Notes: generated by a model not told the origin, from the sequence alone. DNA of 64,000 nt from Winogradskyella aurantia (GCF_002266855.1 NZ_NGJN01000003.1:1-64000); one strand, 5' to 3'; numbered from the stretch's first letter, positions 9,546 through 19,915 are shown. Program-made: numbers and translations.

Positions 9546-12500
9546 TTATTCTTCTAATCTAATATCTAATCCTAAACCTTTCAATTCGTGCATAAGTACG
9601 TTGAAGGATTCTGGAAGTCCTGGTTCTGGCATTGGCTCACCCTTAACGATAGCTTCGTAAGTTTTAGCTCTACCAATAACATCATCTGATTTTACAGTTA
9701 AGATCTCACGTAAGGTACTAGATGCTCCATAAGCCTCAAGTGCCCAAACCTCCATCTCACCAAAACGCTGACCACCAAACTGTGCTTTACCACCTAAAGG
9801 TTGTTGCGTAATTAATGAATATGGACCAATTGAACGTGCGTGCATCTTATCGTCAATCATATGACCTAGCTTAATCATATAAATAACACCAACAGTTGCC
9901 GCTTGGTCAAATCTTTGACCTGTTCCACCATCGTAAAGATAGGTATGACCAAATCTAGGAACTCCTGCTTCATCAGTTAACTCATTAATTTGATCTAAGG
10001 AAGCTCCGTCAAAAATAGGTGTAGCAAATGTTCTTCCTAAATTCTGACCTGCCCATCCCAATACGGTTTCATATATCTGACCGATATTCATACGAGATGG
10101 TACACCTAATGGGTTTAACACGATGTCAACTGGTGTTCCATCTTCAAGGAATGGCATATCTTCCTGTCTTACAATACGAGCAACAATACCTTTGTTACCG
10201 TGACGACCTGCCATCTTATCACCTACTTTCAGTTTACGCTTTTTAGCGATGTAAACTTTAGCAAGCTTAATTATACCAGCTGGTAACTCATCACCCACAG
10301 AAATTGTGAATTTTTCACGTCTTAAAGACCCTTGCAAATCATTCTCTTTTATCTTGTAGTTGTGGATTAAATCAGCAACCAATTCGTTAGTGTGGTCATC
10401 TGTTGTCCATTTACCAGAGGTCAAATGTGTATAGTCGTAAACAGCATTTAACATCTTTAAGGTATACTTCTTCCCTTTTGGAATGATTTCCTCACCTAAG
10501 TCGTTATAAATACCTTGTGCCGTTTTACCATTAACTATCGCGAAAAGCTTTTCAACTAAGATATTCTTTAAGTCATCGAAACGCTTATCATAAGCATTTT
10601 CTAATGCCTCAATGTCTTCCTTATCTTGAGCTCTCTTTCGCTTATCTTTTACAGCACGCGCAAAAAGTTTCTTATCGATTACAACACCATTCAATGATGG
10701 CGATGCTTTCAACGATGCATCTTTTACATCCCCAGCTTTATCACCAAATATAGCTCTAAGAAGTTTCTCTTCTGGTGTTGGATCTGACTCACCTTTTGGT
10801 GTAATCTTACCTATTAAGATATCTCCTGGTCTAATTTCAGCACCGATACGAATCATACCATTTTCATCCAAGTCTTTGGTAGCTTCCTCAGAAACATTTG
10901 GAATATCATTAGTTAACTCTTCATTACCTAATTTGGTATCCCTTACTTCTAAGGAGTATTCATCTATATGAATCGATGTAAATATGTCGTCGCGAACCAC
11001 TTTTTCAGAAATAACTATGGCATCCTCAAAGTTATATCCTTTCCAAGGCATAAAGGCTACTTTCATATTTCTACCAAGAGCTAGTTCTCCATTTTGAGTG
11101 GCATAACCTTCGCAAAGAACCTGACCTTTAGAAACTTTATCACCTTTCTCCACGATAGGTTTTAAGTTAATAGATGTTCCTTGGTTAGTTTTTCTGAATT
11201 TCACTAATTGGTACTCTTTGGTATCACTATCAAAGCTTACCATAGCTTCTTCATCCGTACGTTCGTATTTGATAACTATTTTATCAGCATCAACGTATTC
11301 AACCACACCATTACCTTCTGCATTTATCAATACTCTAGAATCTGAAGCCACTTGTCTTTCTAACCCAGTACCAACGATTGGTGCTTCTGGACGTAACAAA
11401 GGAACTGCTTGACGCATCATGTTAGATCCCATAAGGGCACGGTTGGCGTCATCATGCTCCAAGAACGGTATAAGAGATGCCGAAATGGATGCAATTTGAT
11501 TTGGCGCAACATCTGTATAGTTAACATTAGTTGGATCAATAACTGGGAAATCACCTTCCTGACGAGCAATGACCTTATCATGCTGAATCTTTCCTTTGCC
11601 ATCAACTTCAACAGTTGCTTGAGCAATTAACATGTCTTCTTCTTCCTCTGCACTTAAATATGTCGGTGCATTTTTAATATCAACAACACCTGCTTCAACC
11701 TTGCGATATGGTGTTTCTATGAACCCCATTGCGTTTACTTTTGCATAAACAGAAAGTGAAGAGATTAATCCAATATTTGGTCCTTCTGGTGTTTCAATAG
11801 GACATAAACGCCCATAATGCGTATAATGAACGTCTCTAACCTCGAAGCCCGCTCTTTCTCTAGACAGACCACCTGGTCCAAGGGCCGATAAACGACGCTT
11901 ATGCGTAATCTCTGCTAATGGATTAGTTTGATCCATAAACTGAGACAATTGGTTTGTACCGAAGAAAGAATTAATTACTGAAGACAAGGTCTTAGCGTTA
12001 ATTAAATCAATTGGGGTAAATACCTCGTTATCACGAACGTTCATACGCTCACGAATGGTTCTTGCCATACGTGCTAAACCTACACCAAACTGTGATGACA
12101 ACTGCTCACCTACCGTACGTACACGACGATTGGATAAGTGATCGATATCATCAATCTCAGCCTTAGAATTGATTAGCTCGATTAAATATTTTATAATGGT
12201 AATAATATCTTCCTTGGTCAATACTTGCTTGTCCATTCCGATATCAAGACCTAATTTTTTGTTCATTCTATAACGACCTACTTCTCCTAAAGAATAGCGT
12301 TGATCAGAAAAGAATAATTTGTCAATTATGCCACGAGCTGTTTCCTCATCTGGCGGCTCAGCATTACGTAATTGACGGTAAATATGTTCAACAGCCTCTT
12401 TTTCAGAGTTTGTTGGGTCTTTTTGTAATGTGTTATGAATGATTGCATAGTCCCCTTGCTGTGCACTTTCCTTATGCAATAGAATAGTTTTTACATCAGC

Positions 12501-13358
12501 TTCAAGGATTTCTTCAATATTATCTTTATCTATTACTGTATCGCGATCAAGAACGATTTCGTTTCTTTCAATCGATACTACCTCTCCCGTATCCTCATCA
12601 ACAAAATCTTCGTGCCATGTATTCAACACACGCGCCGCTAGTTTACGACCTATTACTTTTTTCAATCCGGTTTTAGAAACTTTAACTTCTTCTGCAAGAT
12701 CAAAAATTTCTAATATATCCTTATCACGTTCAAAACCGATAGCCCTGAACAAGGTTGTTACCGGTAACTTTTTCTTCCTATCAATATAAGCATACATGAC
12801 GCTATTGATATCTGTAGCAAACTCTATCCAAGACCCCTTAAATGGAATTACCCTTGCAGAATATAGCTTTGTTCCGTTGGCATGAAATGACTGACTAAAG
12901 AAAACGCCAGGGGATCTATGTAATTGAGAAACAACAACGCGCTCAGCACCATTGATAACAAAGGTTCCGCTAGGTGTCATATATGGAATAGTTCCCAAAT
13001 AAACATCTTGCACTATGGTCTCAAAATCCTCATGTTCAGGATCTGTACAATATAGCTTCAATCTTGCTTTTAATGGCACACTATAGGTTAATCCTCTCTC
13101 TATACATTCTTCAATAGTATATCTTGGAGGATCAATGAAGTAATCAAGAAATTCTAATACAAATTGATTACGAGTATCCGTGATTGGAAAATTCTCCATA
13201 AAGGTGTTATAGAGACCTTCATTTCCTCTTTCTTCTGACTTTGTTTCTAATTGGAAAAAATCCTGGAAGGATTTAATTTGGATATCCAAAAAGTCTGGGT
13301 AATCTGTTCTATTTACAATAGAAGAGAAATTAATTCTTTCAGCCTTTTTTGCTAACAT
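9546..13358 (-). CDS. rpoB: DNA-directed RNA polymerase subunit beta
   Basis: 1270 residues. It forms the other half of the polymerase catalytic cleft and the rifampicin pocket. Typical motifs are the rifampicin-region run [17 protein letters not shown] with [19 protein letters not shown], the [10 protein letters not shown] nucleotide-binding region, and the C-terminal [20 protein letters not shown]. The wild-type-like Asp, His and Ser residues of the rifampicin pocket ([16 protein letters not shown]) are present. It is encoded downstream of rplL across a 131-bp gap that holds a strong hairpin. Confidence 0.99.
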   Translation of the reverse strand: MLAKKAERINFSSIVNRTDYPDFLDIQIKSFQDFFQLETKSEERGNEGLYNTFMENFPITDTRNQFVLEFLDYFIDPPRYTIEECIERGLTYSVPLKARLKLYCTDPEHEDFETIVQDVYLGTIPYMTPSGTFVINGAERVVVSQLHRSPGVFFSQSFHANGTKLYSARVIPFKGSWIEFATDINSVMYAYIDRKKKLPVTTLFRAIGFERDKDILEIFDLAEEVKVSKTGLKKVIGRKLAARVLNTWHEDFVDEDTGEVVSIERNEIVLDRDTVIDKDNIEEILEADVKTILLHKESAQQGDYAIIHNTLQKDPTNSEKEAVEHIYRQLRNAEPPDEETARGIIDKLFFSDQRYSLGEVGRYRMNKKLGLDIGMDKQVLTKEDIITIIKYLIELINSKAEIDDIDHLSNRRVRTVGEQLSSQFGVGLARMARTIRERMNVRDNEVFTPIDLINAKTLSSVINSFFGTNQLSQFMDQTNPLAEITHKRRLSALGPGGLSRERAGFEVRDVHYTHYGRLCPIETPEGPNIGLISSLSVYAKVNAMGFIETPYRKVEAGVVDIKNAPTYLSAEEEEDMLIAQATVEVDGKGKIQHDKVIARQEGDFPVIDPTNVNYTDVAPNQIASISASLIPFLEHDDANRALMGSNMMRQAVPLLRPEAPIVGTGLERQVASDSRVLINAEGNGVVEYVDADKIVIKYERTDEEAMVSFDSDTKEYQLVKFRKTNQGTSINLKPIVEKGDKVSKGQVLCEGYATQNGELALGRNMKVAFMPWKGYNFEDAIVISEKVVRDDIFTSIHIDEYSLEVRDTKLGNEELTNDIPNVSEEATKDLDENGMIRIGAEIRPGDILIGKITPKGESDPTPEEKLLRAIFGDKAGDVKDASLKASPSLNGVVIDKKLFARAVKDKRKRAQDKEDIEALENAYDKRFDDLKNILVEKLFAIVNGKTAQGIYNDLGEEIIPKGKKYTLKMLNAVYDYTHLTSGKWTTDDHTNELVADLIHNYKIKENDLQGSLRREKFTISVGDELPAGIIKLAKVYIAKKRKLKVGDKMAGRHGNKGIVARIVRQEDMPFLEDGTPVDIVLNPLGVPSRMNIGQIYETVLGWAGQNLGRTFATPIFDGASLDQINELTDEAGVPRFGHTYLYDGGTGQRFDQAATVGVIYMIKLGHMIDDKMHARSIGPYSLITQQPLGGKAQFGGQRFGEMEVWALEAYGASSTLREILTVKSDDVIGRAKTYEAIVKGEPMPEPGLPESFNVLMHELKGLGLDIRLEE

Positions 13359-13420
13359 TGATGAACGAGATTTTAATAAATAAAAACTAAAATATGTATA
13401 TAACGTTTATATACACAAAA

Positions 13421-13466
13421 GGGTTTAAGTCTTATCCCGCAAAAAATTGCGGAATAGACCTAAACC
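13421..13466 (-). terminator. Hairpin in the rplL-rpoB gap (attenuator or processing site)
   Basis: On the - strand GGTTTAGGTCTATTCCGCAA pairs imperfectly with the downstream arm TTGCGGGATAAGACTTAAACC, followed by CCCTTTTG. A second 7-bp palindrome (GTATATA/TATATAC) sits at 13396-13414. E. coli has an attenuator and an RNase III site at the same place; an equivalent role here is inference. Confidence 0.6.
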
Positions 13467-13489
13467 ATATATTGTAGGTTAAGGTTAGC

Positions 13490-13870
13490 TTACTTAAGCT
13501 CAACCTCAGCTCCAGCTTCTTCTAAAGAAGTTTTTAAGGCTTCAGCCTCATCTTTAGAAACACCTTCTTTAATTGTACTTGGTGCTTCGTCAACTAAACC
13601 TTTAGCATCTTTTAAACCTAAGCCAGTTAATTCCTTAACTAGTTTTACAACTGCTAATTTAGAGCCACCAGCAGCTTTCAATACTACATCAAATTCTGAT
13701 TGTTCTTCAGCAGCTTCTCCACCGCCTGCAGCACCTCCACCTGCAGCAACTGCAACAGCAGCAGCGGCTGGCTCGATACCATACTCATCTTTTAATATAG
13801 TAGCTAATTCATTAACTTCTTTTACAGTTAAATTAACTAATTGTTCTGCGAAATCTTTTAAATCTGCCAT
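13490..13870 (-). CDS. rplL: Large ribosomal subunit protein bL12 (L7/L12)
   Basis: 126 residues. This is the flexible stalk protein that recruits translation GTPases such as EF-Tu and EF-G. The N-terminal dimerisation domain (1-32, [20 protein letters not shown]) is joined by an Ala/Gly-rich hinge (about 34-55) to the C-terminal factor-binding domain ([20 protein letters not shown], then [12 protein letters not shown]). It follows rplJ in the usual stalk pair, 58 bp downstream of it. Confidence 0.98.
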   Translation of the reverse strand: MADLKDFAEQLVNLTVKEVNELATILKDEYGIEPAAAAVAVAAGGGAAGGGEAAEEQSEFDVVLKAAGGSKLAVVKLVKELTGLGLKDAKGLVDEAPSTIKEGVSKDEAEALKTSLEEAGAEVELK

Positions 13871-13928
13871 TTTTTCTATTGTTTTAATGTGTGTGTGTTA
13901 TTTAATTTTAAGTGTGTTTTAATTTTAA

Positions 13929-14450
13929 TTACCCTTCTTTTTCAGATAATGTCTTAACAATTCCGGCTAATGTTCCTCCACCAGATTTAAGCGCTGAGAT
14001 AACATTCTTAGCAGGAGATTGAAGTAATGATACAATCTCTCCAAGAAGTTCTTCTCTGGACTTAATATCAACTAAGGTGTCTAATAAATCATCGCCAATG
14101 TATACTGCCTCTTCAATAAAGGCGCCTTTCAACAACGGTTTTTCTGATTTCTTACGAAACTCCTTAATAACCTTTGCAGGGGCGTTACCTGTTTCCGAGT
14201 ACATTACAGAGGTGTTTCCTTTTAAAGTTGTTGGCAACTCGCCAAAATCTCTATCAGAAGCATCCATTGCCTTTTCAAGCAATGTATTCTTAACCACTGA
14301 TAGCTTTATATTAGATTTGAAACACGCCCTTCTCAGTCTTGAAGTAGCTGCTGCATCCAATCCAGAAATATCTGTTAAATAGATATTTGCGTTATCAGCT
14401 AATTGAGCAGTTAACTCTTCAATTACTTGGGATTTTTCTTCTCTTGTCAT
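13929..14450 (-). CDS. rplJ: Large ribosomal subunit protein uL10
   Basis: 173 residues. It forms the base of the ribosomal stalk and carries the bL12 dimers. The N-terminal rRNA-binding part (MTREEKSQVIEELTAQLADN, then SGLDAAATSRLRRACF) and a helical C-terminal tail for bL12 are visible. It starts only 19 bp after rplA, so there is no room for a separate long leader of the E. coli L10 type between the two genes; any autoregulatory RNA would have to overlap rplA. Confidence 0.97.
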   Translation of the reverse strand: MTREEKSQVIEELTAQLADNANIYLTDISGLDAAATSRLRRACFKSNIKLSVVKNTLLEKAMDASDRDFGELPTTLKGNTSVMYSETGNAPAKVIKEFRKKSEKPLLKGAFIEEAVYIGDDLLDTLVDIKSREELLGEIVSLLQSPAKNVISALKSGGGTLAGIVKTLSEKEG

Positions 14451-14469
14451 AATAATCTAAGTTTAACTA

Positions 14470-15159
14470 CTATCCTATTTTTGTATCAATTGGAATACTT
14501 GGGCTCATTGTACTTGACATGTAAATACTTTTTACATAGGTCCCTTTTGCAGCTGTTGGTTTTAATTTCATTAAGGTAGTCAACAATTCATTTGCGTTTC
14601 CAACCAATTTATCAGCACTAAAAGATGCTTTTCCTATTGGTGCGTGCACGATGCCCGTTTTATCAACCTTAAAGTCAATTTTACCTGCTTTTACTTCACT
14701 AACTGCTTTTGCTACATCCATTGTAACTGTTCCAGTTTTTGGGTTTGGCATAAGACCTCTTGGCCCTAGTACTCTACCTAATGGTCCCAACTTACCCATG
14801 ATGCTTGGCATAGTGACAATAACATCTACATCTGTCCAACCATCTTTTATTTTTTGTAAGTATTCATCTAATCCAACATAATCAGCGCCAGCTTCCTTGG
14901 CCTCGGCTTCCTTATCTGGAGTCACTAATGCTAAAACCTTCATGTCTTTACCCGTACCATGCGGTAACGAAACAACACCACGCACCATTTGATTGGCTTT
15001 ACGCGGATCTACGCCTAATCTTACTGCTAAATCTACTGAAGCATCAAACTTGGTGTATGTGATTTCTTTTAGTAAAGCAGAAGCTTCTTCAATAGAGTAA
15101 ACTTTGTTTCTATCTACTTTAGCCCTAGCTTCTTTTTGTTTTTTTGTTAATCTTGCCAT
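14470..15159 (-). CDS. rplA: Large ribosomal subunit protein uL1
   Basis: 229 residues from the ATG at 15159 ([16 protein letters not shown], the family's usual start). A GTG nine codons upstream would overlap rplK and adds residues not found in the family. uL1 lines the E-site stalk and typically also represses its own rplK-rplA mRNA. Characteristic segments are [40 protein letters not shown] and the C-terminal [18 protein letters not shown]. It is 10 bp downstream of rplK. Confidence 0.97.
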   Translation of the reverse strand: MARLTKKQKEARAKVDRNKVYSIEEASALLKEITYTKFDASVDLAVRLGVDPRKANQMVRGVVSLPHGTGKDMKVLALVTPDKEAEAKEAGADYVGLDEYLQKIKDGWTDVDVIVTMPSIMGKLGPLGRVLGPRGLMPNPKTGTVTMDVAKAVSEVKAGKIDFKVDKTGIVHAPIGKASFSADKLVGNANELLTTLMKLKPTAAKGTYVKSIYMSSTMSPSIPIDTKIG

Positions 15160-15169
15160 TTCAAAAAAT

Positions 15170-15610
15170 TTAGTTTGGAGCTTCACCTCCTTTAACAGTG
15201 ATACCCATCGATCTTGCAGTACCAGCTACCATTTTCATAGCTGATTCAATCGTAAATGCATTTAAATCCTGCATTTTGTCTTCTGCAATAGCCTTTACTT
15301 GATCCCAAGTCACTTTAGCTATTTTTCGTCGGTTAGGTTCTCCTGATCCTTTCTTTACTTTGGCCGCTTCTAATAATTGCACTGCTGCTGGTGGTGTCTT
15401 GATTACAAAGTCAAATGATTTGTCCTTGAAAACAGAAATTACCACAGGTAATACTTTACCTGGCTTATCTTGGGTTCTAGCATTAAACTGCTTACAGAAC
15501 TCCATGATATTAACTCCAGCGGCACCTAAAGCGGGTCCTACCGGTGGCGATGGATTCGCAGCACCTCCCCGAACTTGTAATTTAACTACTTTATCTAGTT
15601 CTTTTGCCAT
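15170..15610 (-). CDS. rplK: Large ribosomal subunit protein uL11
   Basis: 146 residues. It binds the GTPase-associated centre of 23S rRNA and is needed for factor function and stringent-response sensing. Family motifs are the N-terminal [21 protein letters not shown] (proline-rich) and [12 protein letters not shown], and the C-terminal rRNA-binding [13 protein letters not shown]. It lies between nusG and rplA in the canonical order. Confidence 0.98.
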   Translation of the reverse strand: MAKELDKVVKLQVRGGAANPSPPVGPALGAAGVNIMEFCKQFNARTQDKPGKVLPVVISVFKDKSFDFVIKTPPAAVQLLEAAKVKKGSGEPNRRKIAKVTWDQVKAIAEDKMQDLNAFTIESAMKMVAGTARSMGITVKGGEAPN

Positions 15611-15679
15611 TTTTAAATGTTTAGTGCGTATGTCTCTAATTGGAAGCTAGATTGTACGCTATCTTTATTGTAACAATTA

Positions 15680-16225
15680 TTATAATTTCTCTACTTGCAT
15701 ATAACTCAATTCTAATGGTGTTTTTCTTCCGAAAATCTTTACCATTACCTCGAGCTTGCGCTTTTCTTCATTTATCTTTTCTATGGTACCGTCAAAACCA
15801 TTGAATGGTCCATCAATAACCTTAACTGTCTCTCCTTTAGTAAAAGGTATTGGTATATTAGAATCTGCTTCAATGGCTAATTCGTCAACCTTACCTAACA
15901 TTCTATTGACTTCAGATTGTCTTAATGGTACGGGATCCCCTCCCTTTGTCTCACCTAAAAACCCAATAACGTTGGTGATGGATTTAATGATATGAGGAAT
16001 TTCCCCACTTAAATTAGCCTGAATCATGATATATCCTGGAAAGTAAACCTTCTCTTTGTTTATTTTCTTTCCATTACGGATTTGAATTACCTTTTCAGTG
16101 GGCACCAAGACTTGGTCTACATAATCTTTTAAACCTAATCTGGATATTTCATTCTCTATATAGGTCTTAATTTTATTTTCTTGACCACTTACGGCTCTAA
16201 CAACATACCATTTTTTTTCTGACAT
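15680..16225 (-). CDS. nusG: Transcription termination/antitermination factor NusG
   Basis: 181 residues. The N-terminal NGN domain (KKWYVVRAVSGQENKIKTYI) binds RNA polymerase, and the C-terminal KOW domain (about 125-181, VKVIDGPFNGFDGTIEKI) couples it to Rho or to ribosomal protein S10. It has the common length and no extra inserted domain. It lies 23 bp downstream of secE and 69 bp upstream of rplK. Confidence 0.98.
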   Translation of the reverse strand: MSEKKWYVVRAVSGQENKIKTYIENEISRLGLKDYVDQVLVPTEKVIQIRNGKKINKEKVYFPGYIMIQANLSGEIPHIIKSITNVIGFLGETKGGDPVPLRQSEVNRMLGKVDELAIEADSNIPIPFTKGETVKVIDGPFNGFDGTIEKINEEKRKLEVMVKIFGRKTPLELSYMQVEKL

Positions 16226-16248
16226 CTTCTTTTCCTTTTGTTTAGTTG

Positions 16249-16443
16249 TTAGTTTATGAATTCAAAATAAGCCTTTACCGCACGGCTAAAAACTGTATCC
16301 ACTCCCCAAATAGCTAAAGAAAAAATAATTGAAAATACCGCAACAATAACTGTTAATCGTTGAGCTTCTGGCCAAGGTGTCCATGACACATTGTTTTTCA
16401 ACTCTTCGAATGATTCCTTTATATATGTTATTAATCCTGCCAT
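16249..16443 (-). CDS. secE: Preprotein translocase subunit SecE
   Basis: 64 residues, the short single-span form. An amphipathic helix (YIKESFEELKNNVSWTPWPE) precedes one membrane helix (about 29-50). SecE clamps SecY in the inner-membrane translocon. The secE-nusG pairing and the upstream tRNA-Trp are the standard arrangement. Confidence 0.97.
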   Translation of the reverse strand: MAGLITYIKESFEELKNNVSWTPWPEAQRLTVIVAVFSIIFSLAIWGVDTVFSRAVKAYFEFIN

Positions 16444-16486
16444 TTGATATATGTTTTGGGTTTACTCATAACCCACTTTTTACTTG

Positions 16487-16559
16487 CACGGGTTGCGAGA
16501 CTCGAACTCACGACACCTGGTTTTGGAGACCAGTGCTCTACCAACTGAGCTAAACCCGT
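16487..16559 (-). tRNA. tRNA-Trp (anticodon CCA)
   Basis: 73-nt cloverleaf with acceptor arms ACGGGTT/AACCCGT, loop anticodon CCA in CTCCAAA context, and a TTCGAGTC T-loop. The 3' CCA is not encoded. It lies between tuf and secE and is probably co-transcribed with both. Confidence 0.97.
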
Positions 16560-16570
16560 AAATAATAATC

Positions 16571-16597
16571 AAGGCATCCCGAATTTCGGGATACCTT
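16571..16597 (-). terminator. Hairpin after tuf
   Basis: On the - strand AAGGTATCCCG pairs with CGGGATGCCTT (11 bp including one U-G wobble, 5-base loop) and is followed by a T-rich stretch. It may partly terminate tuf transcripts or mark the processing point before tRNA-Trp. Confidence 0.65.
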
Positions 16598-16619
16598 AAT
16601 TATGGATTTAATTAATAGT

Positions 16620-17807
16620 TTAGTCCAGTATTTCAGTAACCTGACCAGCACCAACTGTACGTCCACCCTCACGGATAGCGAAACGTAAACCTACGTTCAT
16701 TGCAATTGGTTGTATTAACTCAACAGTAATAGTTAAGTTATCACCAGGCATAACCATTTCTACTCCATCAGGAAGGATAATGTTTCCTGTTACATCAGTT
16801 GTACGAACATAGAACTGAGGACGGTAGTTATTGTGGAATGGCGTGTGACGTCCACCTTCTTCTTTTTTCAAGATATACACCTCAGCTTTAAATTTCGCAT
16901 GTGGTGTTACTGAACCAGGCTTAGTAATAACCATACCTCTTGAGATTTGAGTTTTCTCAATACCTCTTAATAAGATACCAGCATTATCACCAGCTTCACC
17001 TCTATCTAATATTTGACGGAACATTTCGATACCAGTAATAGTCGAGGTTAATTTCTCAGCACCCATACCAATAATTTCTACCGGATCTCCTGTTTTAGCT
17101 ACACCAGTCTCTATACGACCAGTAGCAACAGTACCACGACCAGTAATAGAGAATACGTCTTCAATTGGCATTAGGAAAGGCTTATCCATATCACGAACAG
17201 GCTCCTCAATCCAGCTATCAACAGCTTCCATTAATTCCAATACGGTATCTACCCACTTTTGCTCACCATTTAAAGCTCCTAAAGCAGAACCTGAAACCAC
17301 AGGACCATTGTCACCGTCATACTCGTAGAAATTTAATAAATCTCTAACTTCCATATCTACTAATTCTAAAAGCTCCTCATCGTCAACCATATCAACTTTG
17401 TTTAAGAAAACAACGATACGAGGAATACCTACCTGACGACCTAATAAGATGTGCTCACGTGTTTGTGGCATAGGACCATCCGTTGCAGCAACAACTAATA
17501 TAGCACCATCCATCTGAGCAGCACCTGTTACCATGTTCTTTACGTAATCCGCGTGACCTGGACAGTCAACGTGAGCATAGTGACGGTTAGCTGTTTGATA
17601 TTCTACGTGAGATGTATTAATTGTAATACCTCTTTCCTTCTCTTCTGGTGCATTATCAATTTGATCAAATGATTTTGCTTCTGAAAAACCTGCATCAGCT
17701 AATACTTTAGTAATAGCAGCAGTTAAAGTTGTTTTACCGTGATCTACGTGTCCAATAGTACCTATGTTTAAGTGTGGTTTTGAACGATCGAAAGTTGCCT
17801 TTGCCAT
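16620..17807 (-). CDS. tuf: Elongation factor Tu
   Basis: 395 residues. The GTPase delivers aminoacyl-tRNA to the ribosome. The P-loop [10 protein letters not shown] (19-28), DCPGH and NKVD nucleotide motifs are intact, followed by beta-barrel domains II ([17 protein letters not shown]) and III ([18 protein letters not shown]). It is flanked by tRNA-Thr upstream and tRNA-Trp downstream. It is the only tuf copy in the window. Confidence 0.99.
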   Translation of the reverse strand: MAKATFDRSKPHLNIGTIGHVDHGKTTLTAAITKVLADAGFSEAKSFDQIDNAPEEKERGITINTSHVEYQTANRHYAHVDCPGHADYVKNMVTGAAQMDGAILVVAATDGPMPQTREHILLGRQVGIPRIVVFLNKVDMVDDEELLELVDMEVRDLLNFYEYDGDNGPVVSGSALGALNGEQKWVDTVLELMEAVDSWIEEPVRDMDKPFLMPIEDVFSITGRGTVATGRIETGVAKTGDPVEIIGMGAEKLTSTITGIEMFRQILDRGEAGDNAGILLRGIEKTQISRGMVITKPGSVTPHAKFKAEVYILKKEEGGRHTPFHNNYRPQFYVRTTDVTGNIILPDGVEMVMPGDNLTITVELIQPIAMNVGLRFAIREGGRTVGAGQVTEILD

Positions 17808-17877
17808 GTTTTAATTTATTTATCTTATTTAATATTAGTGTTCAATTGTTAATTCTAATTCTACTTTTAGAAAAAAG

Positions 17878-17949
17878 AGCCAATGACGAGATTTGAACTC
17901 GTGACCTCTTCCTTACCAAGGAAACGCTCTACCCCTGAGCTACACCGGC
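17878..17949 (-). tRNA. tRNA-Thr (anticodon GGT)
   Basis: 72-nt cloverleaf, acceptor GCCGGTG paired with CATTGGC through two G-U pairs, anticodon loop TTGGTAA. It directly precedes tuf, as thrT does in E. coli. Confidence 0.96.
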
Positions 17950-18086
17950 GTAAAGTGTTTACTTCCTCATTTAATCTAAATGAGATTCCTGCCTTCGCAG
18001 GAATTTTAGAGCTAGAGAACTAACTAGCCTCTATTCTGTACGCTCTATTTAAACACAAACTTTTACAGTTTACTGTTTATTTTTAG

Positions 18087-18159
18087 AGCGGGAGACCGGG
18101 TTCGAACCGGCGACATTCAGCTTGGAAGGCTGACGCTCTACCAACTGAGCTACTCCCGC
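18087..18159 (-). tRNA. tRNA-Gly (anticodon TCC)
   Basis: 73-nt cloverleaf with acceptor GCGGGAG/CTCCCGC, anticodon loop CTTCCAA and T-loop GTTCGAACC. Third tRNA of the array, in the position of glyT. Confidence 0.97.
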
Positions 18160-18330
18160 ATAATATTAAGTTTCCTCAATTCTTATGGTATCAATATTTC
18201 AAATCAACTTATACTACTAGCTTTTTTTTCAGTTTGGACTCAAATCAAAAGGAACAGTAATCTAGTTCCAAATAATTTTCTACCTCTCTTTAAAAGCTAT
18301 GTTGGGCAATCTTTACCTAAAAACTGCTTG

Positions 18331-18413
18331 TGGGGAGAGCAGGATTCGAACCTGCGAAGGTGAAAACCAACAGATTTACAGTCTGTCCTCGTTGGCCGCT
18401 TGAGTATCTCCCC
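18331..18413 (-). tRNA. tRNA-Tyr (anticodon GTA)
   Basis: 83 nt with the long variable arm of class II tRNAs, acceptor GGGGAGA/TCTCCCC, discriminator A and anticodon loop CTGTAAA. Second tRNA of the array, in the position of tyrU. Confidence 0.97.
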
Positions 18414-18466
18414 AATTTTGTCCTAATTTAAAAATCCAAAAGCGGACTAAAATGGACTTTTAAAAG

Positions 18467-18540
18467 AGCCGATAGAGGGACTCGAACCCACGACCTGCTG
18501 ATTACAAATCAGCTGCTCTAGCCAGCTGAGCTATATCGGC
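18467..18540 (-). tRNA. tRNA-Thr (anticodon TGT)
   Basis: 74-nt cloverleaf with acceptor GCCGATA/TATCGGC and anticodon loop TTTGTAA. First tRNA of the array, in the position of thrU. Confidence 0.96.
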
Positions 18541-18573
18541 TTTTAAAGCTTTTTTACACTAAAAAATGACCAT

Positions 18574-18600
18574 AAAAAAGTCCGCTATTTCTAACGGACT
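18574..18600 (-). terminator. hpf terminator
   Basis: On the - strand AGTCCG, a 10-base loop and CGGACT are followed by a T run. It closes the hpf transcript; its upstream arm overlaps the predicted start point of the tRNA-tuf transcript. Confidence 0.7.
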
Positions 18601-18601
18601 G

Positions 18602-18630
18602 CAAATGTAGTGTTTTATTTTTTTATTCAA
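18602..18630 (-). promoter_or_regulatory. Promoter of the tRNA-tuf-secE-nusG-rpl operon
   Basis: On the - strand TTG (18630-18628), an 18-base spacer and TACATTTG (18609-18602) fit the Bacteroidota sigma consensus TTG/TAnnTTTG. Transcription would start near 18595, just ahead of tRNA-Thr(TGT). Confidence 0.7.
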
Positions 18631-18652
18631 AACATTTTTGAATTTTTTTTGA

Positions 18653-18955
18653 CTAGGCTCTAGCCCTTAATTTTTGCTTACGCTTTTTAATTTGTCTTTC
18701 TAATGAAGCAATGGCTATATCTGCTCCTTCTTCAAATGTTTTACATTGTTTTTTTACAATAAAACTATCACCTGGAACACTCACCTTAGCTTCAAAAATC
18801 TTGTTTTCTTTGTCACTCGTATTTAATACTTTCAAATAAACATCAGATTGGATTATTTTATCGTAAAATAAATCTAATTTATCCATACGCTTCTGAATGA
18901 AATCAATTAGTTTTCTATCTGCTGTGAAATTTACAGATTGGGTGTTTACTTTCAT
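18653..18955 (-). CDS. hpf: Ribosome hibernation-promoting factor, HPF/YfiA family (short form)
   Basis: 100 residues with the whole S30AE/YfiA beta-alpha fold (MKVNTQSVNFTADRKLIDFI, YDKIIQSDVYLK, FEAKVSVPGDSFIVK) and a basic C-terminal tail (IKKRKQKLRARA). There is no long-form dimerisation domain. The family binds the decoding centre of idle 70S ribosomes in stationary phase. It lies between the xerC-like gene and the translation operon, so a hibernation gene sits next to growth genes. Confidence 0.95.
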   Translation of the reverse strand: MKVNTQSVNFTADRKLIDFIQKRMDKLDLFYDKIIQSDVYLKVLNTSDKENKIFEAKVSVPGDSFIVKKQCKTFEEGADIAIASLERQIKKRKQKLRARA

Positions 18956-19030
18956 ACCTTAATTTTTAAGTTAAACATCAAAATTCAATACACTAGTTAC
19001 AATTCACTGTGTTGAGACTAGTAACTTACT

Positions 19031-19915
19031 TTAGTTTCTTGGATGCGATTTAGCATAAACTTTTTTTAATTCCGCTATACTACTATGGGTGTAAACTTGT
19101 GTCGCTGCTAAACTGGTATGTCCAAGAAGTTCTTTTACTGCATTTAAGTCTGCACCTCCGTTTAATAAGTGTGTCGCAAATGAGTGCCTCAATACATGAG
19201 GACTACATTTCGCTTTAGAAGATACCTGACTAAGGTACTTATTTATTATTCTGTAAACAAGTGTTTCATAAATTTTAAGACCTTTCTTTGTTAAGAGCAA
19301 GAACTCCTTATCATTTATAGAAGCTAGCTTAGACCTATAGTCTAAATATACTTTTAAGGAGTGTAATGTCGAATCTATAAGTGGTATATATCTTTCTTTA
19401 TTTCGCTTTCCAAGAACCTTGAGCTGTCTGCGTTGAAAATCTATATCTGATAGTTTAAGATTAACCAGCTCAATACGCCTTATGCCCGTTGCATAAAACA
19501 AATCAATTATCAGATGGTCCCTTGAAGATTCAAAGTCAGTAATCTCAATATAGTTTTCGAGTACGCTTTTCAATTCGGCCTCAGAAAATGGTAATTCTAT
19601 TTTCCTTGCAGCTTTAAGTGCCCTGTGCTGTTTTAATGGATTGATTTTTATTTGTTGGGCTTTCTGTAAAAATTTATAATATGCATTTAGCGATGAAATT
19701 TTCCTGTTAATAGATCTATTTTTAATTCCAGATTCAACCATTGTTACAATCCACTGTCTAATTTCAGGATAATCTACATTAACCACATCGATGGAATCAT
19801 GCTGGTCATTCAAAAATTCCTGAAATAGCTCAATATCCCTCAAATAAGCCTTAGCGGTATGCTCTGAATATTTCTTTTCTAACAATAGATAATCGGAAAA
19901 TGCTGTTATACTCAA
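19031..19915 (-). CDS. xerC: Tyrosine recombinase, XerC/XerD family
   Basis: 294 residues. The N-terminal SAM-like core-binding domain (1-95) is followed by the catalytic domain with Arg146 (TGIRR), Lys170, His240/Arg243 (HVLRHSFATHLL), His266 (LLGHTS) and nucleophile Tyr275 (VYTH). All key residues are present. The housekeeping enzyme resolves chromosome dimers at dif with a XerD partner. Length, lack of any mobile-element neighbours and position between rpsU and hpf argue for the core gene rather than a phage integrase; XerC versus XerD is assigned from the conserved order only. Confidence 0.88.
   Translation of the reverse strand: MSITAFSDYLLLEKKYSEHTAKAYLRDIELFQEFLNDQHDSIDVVNVDYPEIRQWIVTMVESGIKNRSINRKISSLNAYYKFLQKAQQIKINPLKQHRALKAARKIELPFSEAELKSVLENYIEITDFESSRDHLIIDLFYATGIRRIELVNLKLSDIDFQRRQLKVLGKRNKERYIPLIDSTLHSLKVYLDYRSKLASINDKEFLLLTKKGLKIYETLVYRIINKYLSQVSSKAKCSPHVLRHSFATHLLNGGADLNAVKELLGHTSLAATQVYTHSSIAELKKVYAKSHPRN

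Noticed and set aside
13731..13760. Repetitive Gly/Ala-coding DNA in rplL
   Set aside because: It is the ordinary flexible hinge of bL12, not a repeat element.
15160..15186. GTG start for rplA within rplK
   Set aside because: Family members start MARLTKKQ; the ATG at 15159 fits.
15175..15190. AAAGGAGGTGA as an SD site for rplA
   Set aside because: It lies in rplK coding for KGGE and sits too far (over 15 bp) from the rplA ATG; it is coding constraint.
19031..19915. Phage or mobile-element integrase next to the tRNA genes
   Set aside because: Length and neighbours match housekeeping XerC/XerD; no att duplication of a tRNA 3' end or cargo genes were seen.
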